64,000 bases of DNA from Geobacillus subterraneus (GCF_001618685.1 NZ_CP014342.1:3224001-3288000), one strand, 5' to 3'; numbered from the stretch's first letter, positions 1 through 12,512 are shown. Made by a program: numbers and translations. Notes: generated from the letters alone by a model not told the origin.

Positions 1-79
1 TTGCATAATCGAGGAACGAAGAACGCATTTCTTGGCTAATATTCACTTCGCGAATGCGCGGTTGTTCATGTTCTTCCAT
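1..79 (-). CDS. gyrA: DNA gyrase subunit A, N-terminal end (partial)
   Basis: Only the first 26 codons are inside the window. The translation begins MEEHEQPRIREVNISQEM, typical of the Bacillus GyrA N-terminus just before the catalytic DNA-cleavage domain. The ATG at 79 is preceded on the minus strand by a strong AAGGGAGG-type ribosome binding site. GyrA is the breakage-reunion subunit of the A2B2 gyrase that introduces negative supercoils. It follows gyrB after about 150 bases, as in Bacillus. The 80-233 gap is GC-rich and I see no gene in it. Confidence 0.93.
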   Translation of the reverse strand, partial: MEEHEQPRIREVNISQEMRSSFLDYA

Positions 80-233
80 TCGTCCAAACCTCCCTTTTGA
101 ACCTCCTCCGTTCCGGTCTGCCTAATCGGCGGCAGAAACGAACGGATGGCGGGCGCCGCTTCGCTCGCGCGCCGGATGGCCCCGTCGGCAAGGTGAAGCG
201 GGGAGGGCGGCCGCTTCCCTCTCTTTTTCAGCC

Positions 234-2162
<1,929 letters not shown>

Positions 2163-2201
2163 TCACCTACGCTTTCTTTGCAAACGTTCAACGTTCCACA
2201 G

Positions 2202-3320
2202 TCAAGAAGAGGCGGTTACCGAACCGGAGCGAACTCGATAAATGGCCGCTTCTTGAATGATGTCGTGCTTAATGCCGTCGATGCTTGTTGTAGTGACAAA
2301 AGTTTGCACTTTTTTTCGGATTGCATCAAGGAGGTGGGTTTGCCGAAAGTCATCAAGTTCCGACAACACATCATCGAGCAATAAAATGGGGTAATCGCCT
2401 AACTCAGAAAAGATAAGCTCAATTTCCGCCAGTTTGACTGCCAGCGCCGTTGTGCGCTGCTGTCCTTGGGAGCCGAATGTTTGTACGTTTTTTCCATTGA
2501 CAATAAACGCGATATCATCGCGATGTGGGCCGACAAGCGTCGTTCCCCGCTGAATTTCCCGCTCCCTCATAGCGGCAAACGTTTCGCTGTATGCCTCTAC
2601 TATTCTCGACAATTCTGCCTTTTCTGATACGTCGACCGATGGTTCGTACCGGATGTGAAGCCGTTCGGCGCCGCGGCTGATTTCGTGATGGATCGGCATC
2701 GCCCATTGCTCGAGCAACGACAAAAACTGGCGGCGTCGCAAGGTGATTTTTGCCGCCAGCACCATGAGCTGCTCGGTTAATACATCGAGCACCGCCTCGT
2801 CGCTTCGCTCACGCGCCTGCATCATTTTCAAGTAATGATTGCGCTGCTGCAACAGTTTTTGATATTGGCTCAAATCATGTATATAAACGGGCGATACTTG
2901 CCCGATCTCCATGTCGACAAACCGGCGCCGCACTTGCGGGCTTCCTTTGACTAAATTCAAGTCCTCAGGAGCGAACATGACAACGTTCAAATGGCCGACA
3001 TATTGGCTGAGCCGCTGCTGTTCAATATGGTTGCATCTCGCCTTTTTTCCTTTTTTCGAGATCGTCAGTTCAAGCGCTAAAGAACCGCTTCGTTTTTCCG
3101 CTCTTCCTTCTATTTTAGCATATTCTTCATTCCAACGGATAAGGTCTTTATCGTTGGCAGTGCGATGCGATTTTGCCATGGCCAAAACATAAATGGCCTC
3201 CATCATGTTCGTCTTTCCTTGGGCGTTCTCCCCTAAGATGATACTTACGCCCCGGTCAAAGCTTAACGTTTCATGTTCATAATTGCGATAGTTCGTTAAC
3301 GTTAAGTTAGTTAGAAACAC
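2202..3320 (-). CDS. recF: DNA replication and repair protein RecF
   Basis: This 372-residue SMC-like ATPase loads RecA at gapped DNA with RecO and RecR. The N-terminus [15 protein letters not shown] is the standard RecF start. The Walker A motif GENAQGKTN lies at about 30-38. The C-terminal third has the ABC signature region (FGSQGQQRT) and the Walker B segment [13 protein letters not shown]. Length is usual. It is 11 bases downstream of yaaA on the same strand, so translation is likely coupled. Confidence 0.97.
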   Translation of the reverse strand: MFLTNLTLTNYRNYEHETLSFDRGVSIILGENAQGKTNMMEAIYVLAMAKSHRTANDKDLIRWNEEYAKIEGRAEKRSGSLALELTISKKGKKARCNHIEQQRLSQYVGHLNVVMFAPEDLNLVKGSPQVRRRFVDMEIGQVSPVYIHDLSQYQKLLQQRNHYLKMMQARERSDEAVLDVLTEQLMVLAAKITLRRRQFLSLLEQWAMPIHHEISRGAERLHIRYEPSVDVSEKAELSRIVEAYSETFAAMREREIQRGTTLVGPHRDDIAFIVNGKNVQTFGSQGQQRTTALAVKLAEIELIFSELGDYPILLLDDVLSELDDFRQTHLLDAIRKKVQTFVTTTSIDGIKHDIIQEAAIYRVRSGSVTASS

Positions 3321-3331
3321 TCGGCCTTCAC

Positions 3332-3553
3332 CTACTTCACCTGCGTGACGATAAACGTGCCGATCCGTTCAATGTCGACCCGGTCGCCGTCTTTCAGTTT
3401 CCGGCCGCGTCGGTCTTCTTTTTCGCCGTTGACAAACACATTATACTCTTGTAAAAACCATTTGGCTGCGCCGCCCGTCTCGATCAAATTCATCAGCTTC
3501 AGCAGCTGCCCTAGCGTAATCGTTTCTGTTATAATCGTTACCTTTTGTTCCAT
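3332..3553 (-). CDS. yaaA: S4-domain RNA-binding protein YaaA
   Basis: A 73-residue protein that is essentially one S4 RNA-binding domain. The segment [20 protein letters not shown] and the [10 protein letters not shown] motif match the YaaA/YbcJ-like family located between dnaN and recF in Firmicutes. YaaA homologues have been linked to the ribosome or nucleoid, but the exact role is not visible here. Its position between dnaN and recF agrees with the family assignment. The 174-base gap to dnaN holds no other gene. Confidence 0.93.
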   Translation of the reverse strand: MEQKVTIITETITLGQLLKLMNLIETGGAAKWFLQEYNVFVNGEKEDRRGRKLKDGDRVDIERIGTFIVTQVK

Positions 3554-3727
3554 CCGCGTATCGCTCGCTTTCCTTCAAACTGCCTATTCTTTTATTTTAC
3601 CGAAAAACTCTTCCACTCGCAAAGAAAGCCGATGAGCGAGGACAACAAACATTCCCATCCTCCCCATCGGGCATAAAAAGAGCCATGCTCAAGACAGCAC
3701 ACCCGTTATGCGCGCAAAGCTGCGGAA

Positions 3728-4864
3728 TCAATACGTTCTTACCGGCAAAATAAGCTGAAGCATCGAGTCCGTATGGAGCGGGCGCAATAAGAACGGCCGC
3801 ATCGCCCCTGTGAAGCTGATTTGAATATCGTTGCCATCAAGCGCCCGCAGCGCATCCATCATGTATTTTGCGCTGAAGGAAATGTTTAATTCTTCACCTT
3901 CAATCGATTCCGTCTGCAGCTGCTCAGTTACTTTTCCGATTTCTGGAGAAATCGAAGAAATCTCGAGCAATCCTCCTGGGAGCGTCGCCAGCTTCACGAC
4001 GTTGTTTCTTCCTTCCCTCGCAAGCAAGGACGCCCGATCGATCGCCTGCAAAAATTCTTTTGCATTGACGACCATGTTCGTTTTGCTGTCGCTCGGGATC
4101 AAGCGGGCTGTCTCCGGATAGTTTCCGTCAAGCAGCCGAGAAAAGAATAGAAGATGTTCCGCCTTAAACAACACTTGGTTGGCCGTAATAACGATATCGA
4201 CCGGAGCGCTGCCGTCATCTAAAATTTTACTTAGTTCGTTGAGACTTTTCCCCGGAATGACAACGTTATACGAAACAGCGTTTTCCGCTTCGATTTTCAC
4301 CTTGCGCATCGCCAGGCGATGGCTGTCTGTTGCCGTACAAATCAGTTCGCCGTTTTCGACTTTCCAGTTGACACCTGTCAAGATTGGGCGTGTTTCCGAT
4401 GTTGATACGGCAAATACAGTTTGTCGGATGACCGTTTTTAACAAATCAGCCGGAATTTGAAACACGTTTTCCTCTTCAATTTGCGGCAAACGAGGATATT
4501 CCTCAGCGTTTAGGCCGTTGAGACGGAATTCCGAGTGGCCCGAGCGAATGACGGTCAAAAAGTTGTCTTCGGTTTCGATTTCAACCGTTTGTTGGGGCAG
4601 CTTCTTGACGATTTCGGCAAAAAAGCGCGCTTGCAGTACGATGCTTCCTGGTCTTTTTACATCAACAAGCAAGCGTCCTTCTTTTTCGAGCGGAATAAAC
4701 GACTTAATCGAAATGTCAGAGTCGCTTCCCGTCAGCGTCACTCCGCGGGCGGTTGCCGTCAGCTTAATCCCGGTTAAAATCGGGATCGTTGTTCTCGTCG
4801 ATACAGCCTTCATTACGTCTTGGACGCTTTTCGCCAGCGCTTCGCGGTCAATGGAAATGTTCAC
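3728..4864 (-). CDS. dnaN: DNA polymerase III beta subunit (sliding clamp)
   Basis: This 378-residue protein forms the dimeric ring that tethers DNA polymerase III to DNA. It starts MNISIDREALAKSV and shows the three-fold repeated clamp domains, with SVSTRTTIPILTGI-like and AVSTSETRPILTGV segments at equivalent places in domains 1 and 2. It ends in LILPVRTY, the conserved clamp C-terminus that forms the hydrophobic partner-binding pocket. Length matches Bacillus DnaN. It is transcribed leftward from dnaA across a 170-base gap containing DnaA boxes. Confidence 0.97.
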   Translation of the reverse strand: MNISIDREALAKSVQDVMKAVSTRTTIPILTGIKLTATARGVTLTGSDSDISIKSFIPLEKEGRLLVDVKRPGSIVLQARFFAEIVKKLPQQTVEIETEDNFLTVIRSGHSEFRLNGLNAEEYPRLPQIEEENVFQIPADLLKTVIRQTVFAVSTSETRPILTGVNWKVENGELICTATDSHRLAMRKVKIEAENAVSYNVVIPGKSLNELSKILDDGSAPVDIVITANQVLFKAEHLLFFSRLLDGNYPETARLIPSDSKTNMVVNAKEFLQAIDRASLLAREGRNNVVKLATLPGGLLEISSISPEIGKVTEQLQTESIEGEELNISFSAKYMMDALRALDGNDIQISFTGAMRPFLLRPLHTDSMLQLILPVRTY

Positions 4865-4956
4865 TTGTCGTTCCTCCCCATTTTGTTGATGTTCGGAAAT
4901 AAATTATAAAAATATAAAAATAAAAATCATAGTAATAGTCGTATGGCTTGTTAGTA

Positions 4957-5039
4957 TGTGGATAAGCAAGAAAAGCGAAGTAAGCACAGCCTGTCCACAT
5001 GTGGATAGGCTGTGCATAAAACAAGGCTGGTTATTCACA
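4957..5039. other. Second DnaA-box array between dnaA and dnaN (incC-like part of oriC)
   Basis: DnaA boxes visible: a perfect TGTGGATAA at 4957-4965, a weaker CTGTCCACA at 4991-4999, TGTGGATAG at 5000-5008, and TTATTCACA at 5031-5039, which overlaps the dnaA stop codon. The preceding 4,890-4,935 is very AT-rich and could be the unwinding element. Bacillus subtilis has a bipartite origin with arrays on both sides of dnaA, and this arrangement matches. Positions 4984-5015 form a nearly perfect palindrome (see findings). Confidence 0.8.
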
Positions 5040-6387
5040 GTTGCTTCAGCTTTTCTTGGATTTCCTTTATATGTTTTTGCAGCTGCGTGTCGGTTTGCAA
5101 AAGCTTTGATATTTTTTCATGGGCATGGATGACCGTCGTATGATCGCGGCCGCCAAATTCGTCGCCGATTTTCGGCAGCGAGCAGTCGGTCAGCTCACGG
5201 GAGAGATACATGGCGATTTGCCGGGGGAACGCGACCGATTTTGTCCGTTTTTTTGCTTTAAAATCCTCGAGCTTAATGTTGAAATGCTGCCCAACAACGC
5301 GCTGAATGTCTTGGATCGTAATGACTTTCGGCTTCGCGCTTGGAATGATATCCTTCAACGCCTCCGCTGCCAGGTCAGCCGTGATTTCTTTATTGATGAG
5401 CGATGAGTAGGCGACGACCCGAATGAGAGCACCTTCGAGTTCACGGATGTTTGAATCAATCTGGTTAGCGATGTAAAGCATGACCTCGTTCGGGATGTCA
5501 AACCCCTCCGCCTTCGCCTTTTTGCGAAGAATGGCAATCCGCGTTTCTAAATCGGGCGGCGTGATGTCCGTGATTAGCCCCCACTCAAAGCGCGAGCGCA
5601 AGCGATCTTCAAGCGTCGGAATTTCTTTTGGCGGCCGGTCGCTCGAAATGACGATCTGTTTGCTTTCCTCGTGCAGCGTGTTAAACGTATGGAAAAATTC
5701 CTCCTGTGTTTGTTCCTTTCCAGCTAGAAATTGAATGTCATCAATCAGCAGAACATCGACATTCCGATACTTATTGCGAAAGTCGTCAGGGCGGTTGTCG
5801 CGGATGGCGTTAATAAACTCGTTTGTAAATTTTTCCGAAGACAAATAGACAACTTTCGCGGACGGGTTATGTTCGATTACGTAATGGCCGATCGCGTGCA
5901 TTAAGTGTGTTTTTCCGAGCCCGACTCCGCCGTAAATGAAGAGGGGATTGTACGCCTTGGCCGGGGCTTCAGCGACCGCTAACGAGGCGGCGTGAGCAAA
6001 CCGGTTGCCAGAGCCGATGACAAACGTGTCGAACGTATATTTTGGATTTAACATGCTCTGCGGGAAGTCGTTCGCCTCTTCGTACGGCTTTCGCTGTTTT
6101 TTCGCCGACGGCGGAAACTCCAATTCATCGTCAGCTTGGTTTGGCGGAATGATAAATTTGACCGCCAGCTCTTCGCCGGTAATCGCGTAAATCGTTTCGG
6201 CAATTAAATGGGAATAGCGGGAATCAAGCCAGTCTCTAGCAAACTCGTTTGGGGCTACGATGACGAGCGTGTCACCTCGTAAAGAGTGGGCTTTCGTCGA
6301 TTTGAGCCAAGTTTCAAAGCTCGGCTTGCTGATTTTCTGTTCAATTTCCCCGAGCACGCGATCCCATAAATCATGGATATTTTCCAC
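5035..6387 (-). CDS. dnaA: Chromosomal replication initiator DnaA
   Basis: A 450-residue AAA+ initiator. Domain I is at the N-terminus, followed by a short linker at about 80-115. Walker A GGVGLGKT lies at about 153-160 and Walker B LLIDD at about 213-217. The DNA-binding domain IV carries the signature [11 protein letters not shown] at about 412-422. It binds the TTATCCACA boxes on both sides of its own gene, so it probably autoregulates. A purine-rich AGGGAGGGG ribosome binding site lies upstream of the ATG. Confidence 0.98.
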   Translation of the reverse strand: MENIHDLWDRVLGEIEQKISKPSFETWLKSTKAHSLRGDTLVIVAPNEFARDWLDSRYSHLIAETIYAITGEELAVKFIIPPNQADDELEFPPSAKKQRKPYEEANDFPQSMLNPKYTFDTFVIGSGNRFAHAASLAVAEAPAKAYNPLFIYGGVGLGKTHLMHAIGHYVIEHNPSAKVVYLSSEKFTNEFINAIRDNRPDDFRNKYRNVDVLLIDDIQFLAGKEQTQEEFFHTFNTLHEESKQIVISSDRPPKEIPTLEDRLRSRFEWGLITDITPPDLETRIAILRKKAKAEGFDIPNEVMLYIANQIDSNIRELEGALIRVVAYSSLINKEITADLAAEALKDIIPSAKPKVITIQDIQRVVGQHFNIKLEDFKAKKRTKSVAFPRQIAMYLSRELTDCSLPKIGDEFGGRDHTTVIHAHEKISKLLQTDTQLQKHIKEIQEKLKQL

Positions 6388-6491
6388 CCGTTGCCCCTCC
6401 CTTGGTCAGAGGATAATCGTTCGTTTAAAAAATAATTTGTGGAAAAAATATATTAAGGAAACAAGGCGGCTTTTCGACAAAATCCACCATC

Positions 6492-6753
6492 TGTGGACAA
6501 CACTATAAACAAGTTGTGCAAAAATATATCCACAGTCTATCCACAAAATGTGGATATCTTTCTTTATCCACACGGTTATTCATAGTGAAAACACAATAAT
6601 AATAGCAAATAAAGCGGCTTGTTGCAACGGAATTTTTTGATTATCCACAAAACGGACAGGTTGTGAAAAAATCGCTATCCACACGGTTGAACATGTGAAA
6701 AAAATGTCGATAAATGTTGTGGATTGTTATTTAGGGGAGAAAAATTATCCACA
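6492..6753. other. oriC: Main oriC DnaA-box array
   Basis: This AT-rich stretch without genes holds perfect TTATCCACA boxes at 6564-6572, 6641-6649 and 6745-6753. One-mismatch boxes lie at 6492-6500 (minus), 6526-6534, 6537-6545, 6549-6557 (minus) and 6675-6683. All three perfect boxes point in the same direction. With the array at 4957-5039 they form a bipartite origin around dnaA, as known in B. subtilis. The whole gap between dnaA and rpmH (6388-6861) is origin and promoter DNA. Confidence 0.93.
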
Positions 6754-6786
6754 CCGCTGATGAAGGCAAGAAAAATGCGAAGGCGG

Positions 6787-6816
6787 TTGACATTTGCTAA
6801 GATTGTTCAATATAAT
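6787..6816 (+). promoter_or_regulatory. Sigma-A promoter of rpmH-rnpA
   Basis: A perfect TTGACA (6787-6792) and a perfect TATAAT (6811-6816) are separated by 18 bases. They lie about 45 bases upstream of the rpmH start, right after the last oriC DnaA box. Strong consensus fits a ribosomal-protein promoter. Confidence 0.85.
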
Positions 6817-6861
6817 GAGAAAGACTGCCCGTAACAGTTATTCCCTAGGGAGGTGTCATAG

Positions 6862-6996
6862 ATGAAACGGACGTATCAACCAAATAGACGGAAGCGCAGC
6901 AAAGTGCACGGATTCCGCGCGCGCATGAGCACGAAAAATGGGAGAAAAGTATTGGCGCGTCGCCGTCGCAAAGGAAGAAAAGTATTGTCTGCATAA
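6862..6996 (+). CDS. rpmH: 50S ribosomal protein L34
   Basis: A 44-residue, very basic protein starting [18 protein letters not shown] and ending [11 protein letters not shown], a full-length bacterial L34. It has an AGGGAGG ribosome binding site 7-8 bases before the ATG. It is the first gene to the right of oriC, as in most bacteria, and is followed by a hairpin that may act as an attenuator before rnpA. Confidence 0.97.
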
Positions 6997-6997
6997 T

Positions 6998-7026
6998 AGG
7001 CCACTGAAGCATCAGTGGTCTTTTTT
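6998..7026 (+). terminator. Terminator or attenuator between rpmH and rnpA
   Basis: A 10-bp stem (AGGCCACTGA paired with TCAGTGGTCT, one G-U pair, 4-base loop AGCA) runs into six T residues. It starts two bases after the rpmH stop. Since no clear new promoter is seen before rnpA, it probably lowers rnpA expression relative to L34 rather than ending transcription fully. Confidence 0.75.
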
Positions 7027-7075
7027 CTCAACATTTTGCCGCTGGGAAATTAGGCAAATGGAGTGTTTCGGGAAA

Positions 7076-7441
7076 ATGAAAAAAAAGTATCGGATCAAAA
7101 AAAACGAGGAATTCCAAGAAGTGTTTCAACGGGGCGTTTCGACGGCCAATCGGCAGTTTGTCGTGTATACGCTTGACCGCCCGGAGCAGCCTTACTTTCG
7201 CATCGGGCTTTCGGTCAGCAAAAAGCTTGGCAAGGCCGTTGTCAGAAACCAAATTAAACGATACATCCGCCAATGTTTTCTCGAGTTAAAGGAACAAGTC
7301 GTTCCTGGCAAGGACTATGTCATTATCGCGAGACAGCCTGCGGCTGAAATGGGCTATGCCGAAGTAAAAAAGAGTTTGGTCCATGTGCTGCGGAAAGCCG
7401 GGGGGTTGAAAAAGGGAGGCCGAACGTCGGATTCGGCTTGA
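7076..7441 (+). CDS. rnpA: Ribonuclease P protein component
   Basis: The protein subunit of RNase P, which matures tRNA 5' ends together with the RNA subunit. I chose the ATG at 7076 ([14 protein letters not shown], 121 residues) because this is where homology to Bacillus RnpA begins and a GGAGTG motif lies about 10 bases upstream; an ATG at 7058 is possible. The family signature appears in [24 protein letters not shown], with the RNA-binding basic helix. It lies between rpmH and yidC1, the conserved order. Confidence 0.95.
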   Translation: MKKKYRIKKNEEFQEVFQRGVSTANRQFVVYTLDRPEQPYFRIGLSVSKKLGKAVVRNQIKRYIRQCFLELKEQVVPGKDYVIIARQPAAEMGYAEVKKSLVHVLRKAGGLKKGGRTSDSA

Positions 7442-7514
7442 AAAAATGCTCCACGCGGCAAAAAAAGGTGGTAAAATACATACATGAACTTGTACATGTG
7501 GGAGGAAAAAGAAG

Positions 7515-8279
7515 GTGAAAAGGCGAATTACATTCATTGTATTGCTCAGTGCATTGGCTGCCATGTTGTCTGGATGCACGGAGATTAATGAACCGATCAC
7601 CCGAGAAAGCAAGGGGTTTTGGAACGAGTATATCGTTTATCCGCTTTCTTGGCTTATTAAATACGTCGCCGAGATGCTTGGCGGAAGCTACGGGCTGTCG
7701 ATCATTGTCGTTACCATTCTCATCCGCCTGCTCATCTTGCCGCTGATGATTCAACAGACGCGCAATGCGAAGGCGATGCAAGCGCTTCAGCCTGAAATCG
7801 AGGCGTTGCGCAAAAAATACAGTTCTAAAGACGCGCAAACCCAACAAAAGCTCCAGCAAGAGATGATGTTATTGTTCCAAAAGCATGGCGTCAACCCGAT
7901 GGCCGGCTGCTTTCCGATTTTAATTCAAATGCCGATTTTAATCGGTTTTTACCATGCCATTATGCGCACAAGGGAAATCGCCCAGCATAACTTTTTATGG
8001 TTTGACCTTGGCGAAAAGGACCCGTACTATATTTTGCCGGTGATCGCTGGAGTGACGACGTTTATCCAGCAAAAAATAATGATGGCCGGCTCGGCTCAGC
8101 AAAATCCACAAATGGCGATGCTGCTTTGGATGATGCCAATTATGATCGTCATTTTTGCGATCAACTTCCCGGCCGCCTTGTCGCTTTACTGGGTTGTCGG
8201 AAATATTTTCTCCATCGTGCAAACATATCTCATTAAAGGGCCGACTGTTTCTGCCCATCCAGGAGGAGCGAAAAAGTGA
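7515..8279 (+). CDS. spoIIIJ: Membrane protein insertase YidC1 (SpoIIIJ)
   Basis: A 254-residue Oxa1/YidC-type insertase. The N-terminus is a lipoprotein signal with lipobox LSGC (Cys about 21). Five hydrophobic segments follow, including [19 protein letters not shown], which carries the conserved Arg of the hydrophilic groove. In Bacillus, SpoIIIJ is needed for forespore sigma-G activation and works with SpoIIIAE. The start is GTG with a strong GGAGG site. The stop overlaps the jag start by four bases, so the two are coupled. Confidence 0.95.
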   Translation: MKRRITFIVLLSALAAMLSGCTEINEPITRESKGFWNEYIVYPLSWLIKYVAEMLGGSYGLSIIVVTILIRLLILPLMIQQTRNAKAMQALQPEIEALRKKYSSKDAQTQQKLQQEMMLLFQKHGVNPMAGCFPILIQMPILIGFYHAIMRTREIAQHNFLWFDLGEKDPYYILPVIAGVTTFIQQKIMMAGSAQQNPQMAMLLWMMPIMIVIFAINFPAALSLYWVVGNIFSIVQTYLIKGPTVSAHPGGAKK

Positions 8280-8935
8280 AGGAAGTTACCGCGACTGCCG
8301 CAACGGTCGAAGAAGCGGTGCAGCTGGCGCTCACACAGCTCGGTGCACCTCGGGAGCGCGCGGACATCGTCGTGATCGATGAAGGGAAAAAAGGCTGGTT
8401 CGGCCTGTTTGGCGGCCGGCCGGCGGTTGTGAAAGCGGTGCTGAAAATCGATCCGGTTGAGGAGACAGTGCGTTTTTTGCAACAAGTTATCGTGCAAATG
8501 GGGGCGGAAGGGGCAAACGTCGAGGCCGTCCGCCGCGGCAAACAAGTAACGCTCCGCGTTCAAGGGGGGCCGATCGGTTTGCTGATTGGCAAACACGGAC
8601 AAACGTTAAACGCGCTTCAGTTTTTGGCGCAGCTCGTCGCCAACCGCCATGCCGATGAATACGTGTCGATCACCGTCGATGTAGAAAATTACCGCGAACG
8701 AAGAGAACAGGCGCTTGTCGAATTGGCACACAAGCTGGCAGCCCGGGTGGTCAAGACAGGGAAAGAAGTCAAGCTTGAGCCGATGCCGGCGCATGAGCGA
8801 AAAATCATTCATGCGGCACTGGCCGGCCATAAACATGTCTCCACCTACTCGATCGGAGCTGATCCGCACCGTTCGATCGTCGTTTCGCCCGCCGTAGGCA
8901 AAAAACAACCGTCAAGGAAAGAGGCACCTCTCTAA
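8276..8935 (+). CDS. jag: RNA-binding protein Jag / KhpB (SpoIIIJ-associated)
   Basis: A 219-residue protein with three parts: an N-terminal Jag_N domain (about 1-50, containing [13 protein letters not shown]), a KH domain (about 90-150, with [15 protein letters not shown]), and a C-terminal R3H domain (about 160-210). It starts at GTG within a GTGA overlap with spoIIIJ. Homologues bind RNA together with KhpA and affect cell elongation. The C-terminal codons take part in the following terminator stem. Confidence 0.93.
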   Translation: MKEVTATAATVEEAVQLALTQLGAPRERADIVVIDEGKKGWFGLFGGRPAVVKAVLKIDPVEETVRFLQQVIVQMGAEGANVEAVRRGKQVTLRVQGGPIGLLIGKHGQTLNALQFLAQLVANRHADEYVSITVDVENYRERREQALVELAHKLAARVVKTGKEVKLEPMPAHERKIIHAALAGHKHVSTYSIGADPHRSIVVSPAVGKKQPSRKEAPL

Positions 8936-8963
8936 ACCACATAGAGGAGGCCTCTCTTTTTTT
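8920..8963 (+). terminator. Terminator after jag
   Basis: The arms AGAGGC/GCCTCT and CCTCT/AGAGG form a long stem with a small bulge and an 11-base loop. A CTTTTTTTT run follows. The 5' arm overlaps the last codons of jag. It closes the rpmH-rnpA-spoIIIJ-jag unit. Confidence 0.85.
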
Positions 8964-9106
8964 GTTTTGGCTTCCGTTTTTCTAAGCGGCGAGATGCCGA
9001 TATGTTTATGTCTAACGCAACATAGACCCGGTGTAAACAACTGCGCGTTCCGGTTTGCGGCGGGCCCTATTCATTTTTAGACAATCAGGAGAAGTGTGCC
9101 ATATTG

Positions 9107-9124
9107 TTATTCACATGTGGATAA
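9107..9124. promoter_or_regulatory. Back-to-back DnaA boxes upstream of mnmE
   Basis: TTATTCACA (9107-9115) abuts TGTGGATAA (9116-9124) in inverted orientation, and a partial box TGTGGATAT follows near 9174-9182. They lie about 95 bases before mnmE. In B. subtilis a DnaA-box cluster has been reported near the homologous gene (thdF), so this site may titrate DnaA or regulate mnmE. The rest of 8964-9217 shows no gene. Confidence 0.7.
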
Positions 9125-9217
9125 GTTAAAATTGAACTAAGCAAAAATTCACAAGGTGAATACGGCGAAAAAGCTGTGGATATAGATGGAACGGAGAAAA
9201 AGCGAGGTGAACAAGCC

Positions 9218-10606
9218 ATGACAGAATTTGATACGATTGCCGCCATTTCAACGCCGATGGGGGAAGGGGCGATCGCCATCGTTCGCCTGAGCGGGGACGA
9301 GGCGATAGAAATCGCCGATCGGCTTTTCCGCAGCCCGACCGGAAAGCGGCTGAAAGATGCGCCGTCACACACGATTCATTACGGGCATATTGTTGACCCG
9401 AAAAGCGGACGAACCGTCGAGGAAGTCATGGTATCGGTCATGCGGGCGCCGAAAACATTTACGCGCGAAGATGTAGTAGAAATTAATTGCCATGGCGGAT
9501 TCGTTTCCGTGAATCGGTTGTTGCAGCTTGTGCTCGCGAACGGGGCGCGTCTCGCTGAGCCGGGGGAGTTTACGAAGCGGGCGTTTTTGAACGGGCGCAT
9601 CGACTTATCCCAAGCTGAAGCAGTCATCGACTTGATTCGCGCCAAAACGGATCGCGCGATGAACGTCGCCTTGCAGCAAATGGAAGGGCGGTTGTCGACA
9701 TTAATCCGCGAATTGCGGCAGACCATTTTAGAAACGTTGGCGCACGTTGAAGTCAACATCGACTATCCAGAATACGATGATGTCGAGGAGATGACGCCGC
9801 GTCTGTTGAAGGAGAAGGCAGAATACGTGCGCGGACAAATTGAAAAGCTGCTGTCGACCGCCGCCCAAGGGAAAATTTTGCGCGAAGGCTTGGCGACGGT
9901 CATTATCGGACGGCCGAACGTCGGCAAGTCATCACTGTTAAATGCGCTCGCTCACGAAAACCGGGCGATCGTCACCGATATCCCGGGAACGACGCGCGAT
10001 GTCATCGAAGAGTATGTCAACGTCCGCGGCGTGCCGCTCCGCTTGATCGACACCGCCGGCATCCGCGAAACAGAAGATGTTGTTGAGCGGATTGGCGTTG
10101 AGCGCTCGCAGCAAATGTTGAAGCGGGCTGATTTAATTTTGCTCGTTTTGAACTACCATGAACCGCTGACCGAAGAGGATGAGCGGCTGTTTGCGATGAC
10201 AGAGGGAATGGATGTCATCGTAATCGTCAATAAAACGGATTTGCCCGAAAATATTGATATGGAACGGGTCAAAGAGCTTGCGGCCGGCCGGCCGATTGTG
10301 GCAACATCACTATTGCGCGAACAAGGGATTGATGAACTCGAAAAGGCAATCGCCGATTTATTTTTTGGCGGTGAACTAGAAGCCGGCGACTTGACTTATG
10401 TCTCGAACTCCCGCCATATCGCGTTGCTCGAGCAAGCGAAAAAGGCGATCGATGATGCGCTTTCCGGCATTGACGCCGGCATGCCGGTCGACCTCGTTCA
10501 AATCGATTTGCGCCGGGCGTGGGAGCTGCTTGGCGAAATCGTTGGCGATACATTGCACGAAAGTTTGATTGATCAGCTGTTTGCCCAATTTTGTTTAGGA
10601 AAATAA
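9218..10606 (+). CDS. mnmE: tRNA modification GTPase MnmE
   Basis: A 462-residue G-protein that, with MnmG, places the carboxymethylaminomethyl group on wobble U34 of certain tRNAs. The N-terminal folate-binding domain starts [19 protein letters not shown]. The G domain has GRPNVGKS (about 231-238), DIPGTTRD and NKTD. The C-terminus ends FCLGK, the family motif with the catalytic Cys. I chose ATG 9218 because an AGGTGA site lies 7-12 bases upstream and homology begins there. mnmG follows 16 bases downstream. Confidence 0.96.
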   Translation: MTEFDTIAAISTPMGEGAIAIVRLSGDEAIEIADRLFRSPTGKRLKDAPSHTIHYGHIVDPKSGRTVEEVMVSVMRAPKTFTREDVVEINCHGGFVSVNRLLQLVLANGARLAEPGEFTKRAFLNGRIDLSQAEAVIDLIRAKTDRAMNVALQQMEGRLSTLIRELRQTILETLAHVEVNIDYPEYDDVEEMTPRLLKEKAEYVRGQIEKLLSTAAQGKILREGLATVIIGRPNVGKSSLLNALAHENRAIVTDIPGTTRDVIEEYVNVRGVPLRLIDTAGIRETEDVVERIGVERSQQMLKRADLILLVLNYHEPLTEEDERLFAMTEGMDVIVIVNKTDLPENIDMERVKELAAGRPIVATSLLREQGIDELEKAIADLFFGGELEAGDLTYVSNSRHIALLEQAKKAIDDALSGIDAGMPVDLVQIDLRRAWELLGEIVGDTLHESLIDQLFAQFCLGK

Positions 10607-10622
10607 GCAAGGAGGAAACGAA

Positions 10623-12512
10623 ATGGAGTATCACGGAGGATCGTATGACGTCATCGTCATCGGCGCCGGCCACGCCGGCTGTGAGGCGGCTTTGGCGGCG
10701 GCGCGCATCGGGGCGAAAACGCTCGTCATTACGCTTAACCTCGACATGATTGCGTTTATGCCGTGCAACCCGTCGATTGGCGGACCGGCGAAAGGGATCG
10801 TCGTGCGTGAAATCGACGCTCTCGGCGGGGAAATGGGGAAAAACATTGATAAAACATACATTCAAATTCGGATGCTTAACACCGGCAAAGGTCCGGCCGT
10901 CCGCGCGCTGCGGGCACAGGCTGACAAAGTGCTGTACCAGCGGGAAATGAAAAAGACGCTCGAAAATGAGGAAAATTTGACGCTGCTGCAAGGGAAAGTT
11001 GAGCGGCTCATCGTCGAAGACGGCGTCTGCAAAGGCGTCATTACACAAACAGGGGCCCATTATTACGCCAAAGCGGTCGTCATTACGACCGGGACGTTTC
11101 TGCGGGGGGAAATTATTATCGGCGATATTAAATATTCAAGCGGGCCGAACAACCAGCAGCCGTCAATCAAGTTGTCCGAGCATTTAGAAGAGCTTGGGTT
11201 CGAGCTCGTCCGTTTCAAAACAGGCACGCCGCCGCGCGTCAACAGCCGGACGATCGACTACAGCAAAACAGAAATTCAGCCGGGAGACGAAGAGCCGCGG
11301 GCGTTTTCATACGAGACGACAACATACATCACCGACCAGCTGCCGTGCTGGCTGACGTATACGACAGAGGAAACGCACCGCATCATTGATGAAAATTTGC
11401 ATTTGTCGCCGATGTACTCCGGCATGATTAAAGGAACCGGACCGCGCTATTGCCCATCGATCGAAGATAAAGTCGTCCGGTTCCACGACAAGCCTCGTCA
11501 CCAGATTTTCCTCGAGCCGGAAGGGCGGGAAACGGAAGAAGTCTACGTGCAAGGGCTGTCGACAAGTTTGCCGGAACATATCCAACGCAAACTGCTTGAG
11601 ACGATCCCAGGGCTCGAGAAAGCGCAGCTCATGCGGGCCGGCTATGCGATCGAGTACGATGCGATCGTGCCGACACAGCTTTGGCCGACGTTGGAAACAA
11701 AGCTGGTGAAAAACTTGTACACCGCCGGGCAAATTAACGGCACATCCGGCTACGAAGAAGCGGCGGGTCAAGGGATTATGGCCGGCATTAACGCCGCCCA
11801 CCGCGCGCTCGGCCGCGAGGAAATCATTTTAAGCCGTTCGGACGCTTATATTGGCGTCTTGATCGACGATTTGGTGACCAAAGGGACAAACGAGCCGTAC
11901 CGCCTGCTGACATCGCGCGCCGAATATCGGCTGTTGCTCCGCCACGACAACGCCGATTTGCGCTTGACCGAGCTCGGGTATCGGATCGGCCTGATTTCCG
12001 AAGAGAGATACCGAGCATTTTTGGCAAAAAAAGAGGCGATCGAACGGGAGAAAAAACGGCTGCAAACGGTCATCATTAAACCGACGCCAGAGGTGCAAGA
12101 AGTGATCCGCCAGGCGGGCGGAAGCGAGTTGAAAGACGGCATCCGCGCCGCTGATCTGCTAAGGCGTCCGGAAATGACGTACGAACATATCCAAAAACTC
12201 GCTCCGGCTGACGAAGACATCGCTCCAGAAGTCGCCGAGCAAGTTGAAATTCAAATCAAATATGAAGGCTATATCCAAAAATCGCTGCAAGAAGTCGAAC
12301 GGCTCAAAAAAATGGAAAACAAAAAAATCCCGGAAGATATCGACTACGACGCCATCCAAGGACTGGCGACCGAAGCGCGGCAAAAACTGAAACAAGTGCG
12401 TCCGCTCTCGATTGCCCAAGCATCGCGCATTTCCGGCGTCAATCCGGCCGATATTTCGATATTATTAGTGTATTTGGAACAAGGAAGAATCGCGCGTGTG
12501 TCGAATGAATAA
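10623..12512 (+). CDS. mnmG: tRNA uridine-5-carboxymethylaminomethyl modification enzyme MnmG
   Basis: A 629-residue FAD-dependent partner of MnmE. The dinucleotide-binding motif [10 protein letters not shown] lies near residues 14-23, and [11 protein letters not shown] near 49-59 is the GidA signature. The second signature [16 protein letters not shown] is also present. Length is normal. An AGGAGG site precedes the ATG. The enzyme uses methylene-tetrahydrofolate and FADH2. rsmG starts just after its stop. Confidence 0.97.
   Translation: MEYHGGSYDVIVIGAGHAGCEAALAAARIGAKTLVITLNLDMIAFMPCNPSIGGPAKGIVVREIDALGGEMGKNIDKTYIQIRMLNTGKGPAVRALRAQADKVLYQREMKKTLENEENLTLLQGKVERLIVEDGVCKGVITQTGAHYYAKAVVITTGTFLRGEIIIGDIKYSSGPNNQQPSIKLSEHLEELGFELVRFKTGTPPRVNSRTIDYSKTEIQPGDEEPRAFSYETTTYITDQLPCWLTYTTEETHRIIDENLHLSPMYSGMIKGTGPRYCPSIEDKVVRFHDKPRHQIFLEPEGRETEEVYVQGLSTSLPEHIQRKLLETIPGLEKAQLMRAGYAIEYDAIVPTQLWPTLETKLVKNLYTAGQINGTSGYEEAAGQGIMAGINAAHRALGREEIILSRSDAYIGVLIDDLVTKGTNEPYRLLTSRAEYRLLLRHDNADLRLTELGYRIGLISEERYRAFLAKKEAIEREKKRLQTVIIKPTPEVQEVIRQAGGSELKDGIRAADLLRRPEMTYEHIQKLAPADEDIAPEVAEQVEIQIKYEGYIQKSLQEVERLKKMENKKIPEDIDYDAIQGLATEARQKLKQVRPLSIAQASRISGVNPADISILLVYLEQGRIARVSNE

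Noticed and set aside
9970-9990. Noc-binding site (ATTTCCCGGGAAAT type) inside mnmE
   Set aside because: Only the central TCCCGGGA is present and the flanks do not match; no full site was found in the window.
10269-11060. 263-codon minus-strand frame opposite mnmE and mnmG
   Set aside because: Shadow of two well-supported genes; composition and lack of a start signal argue against it.
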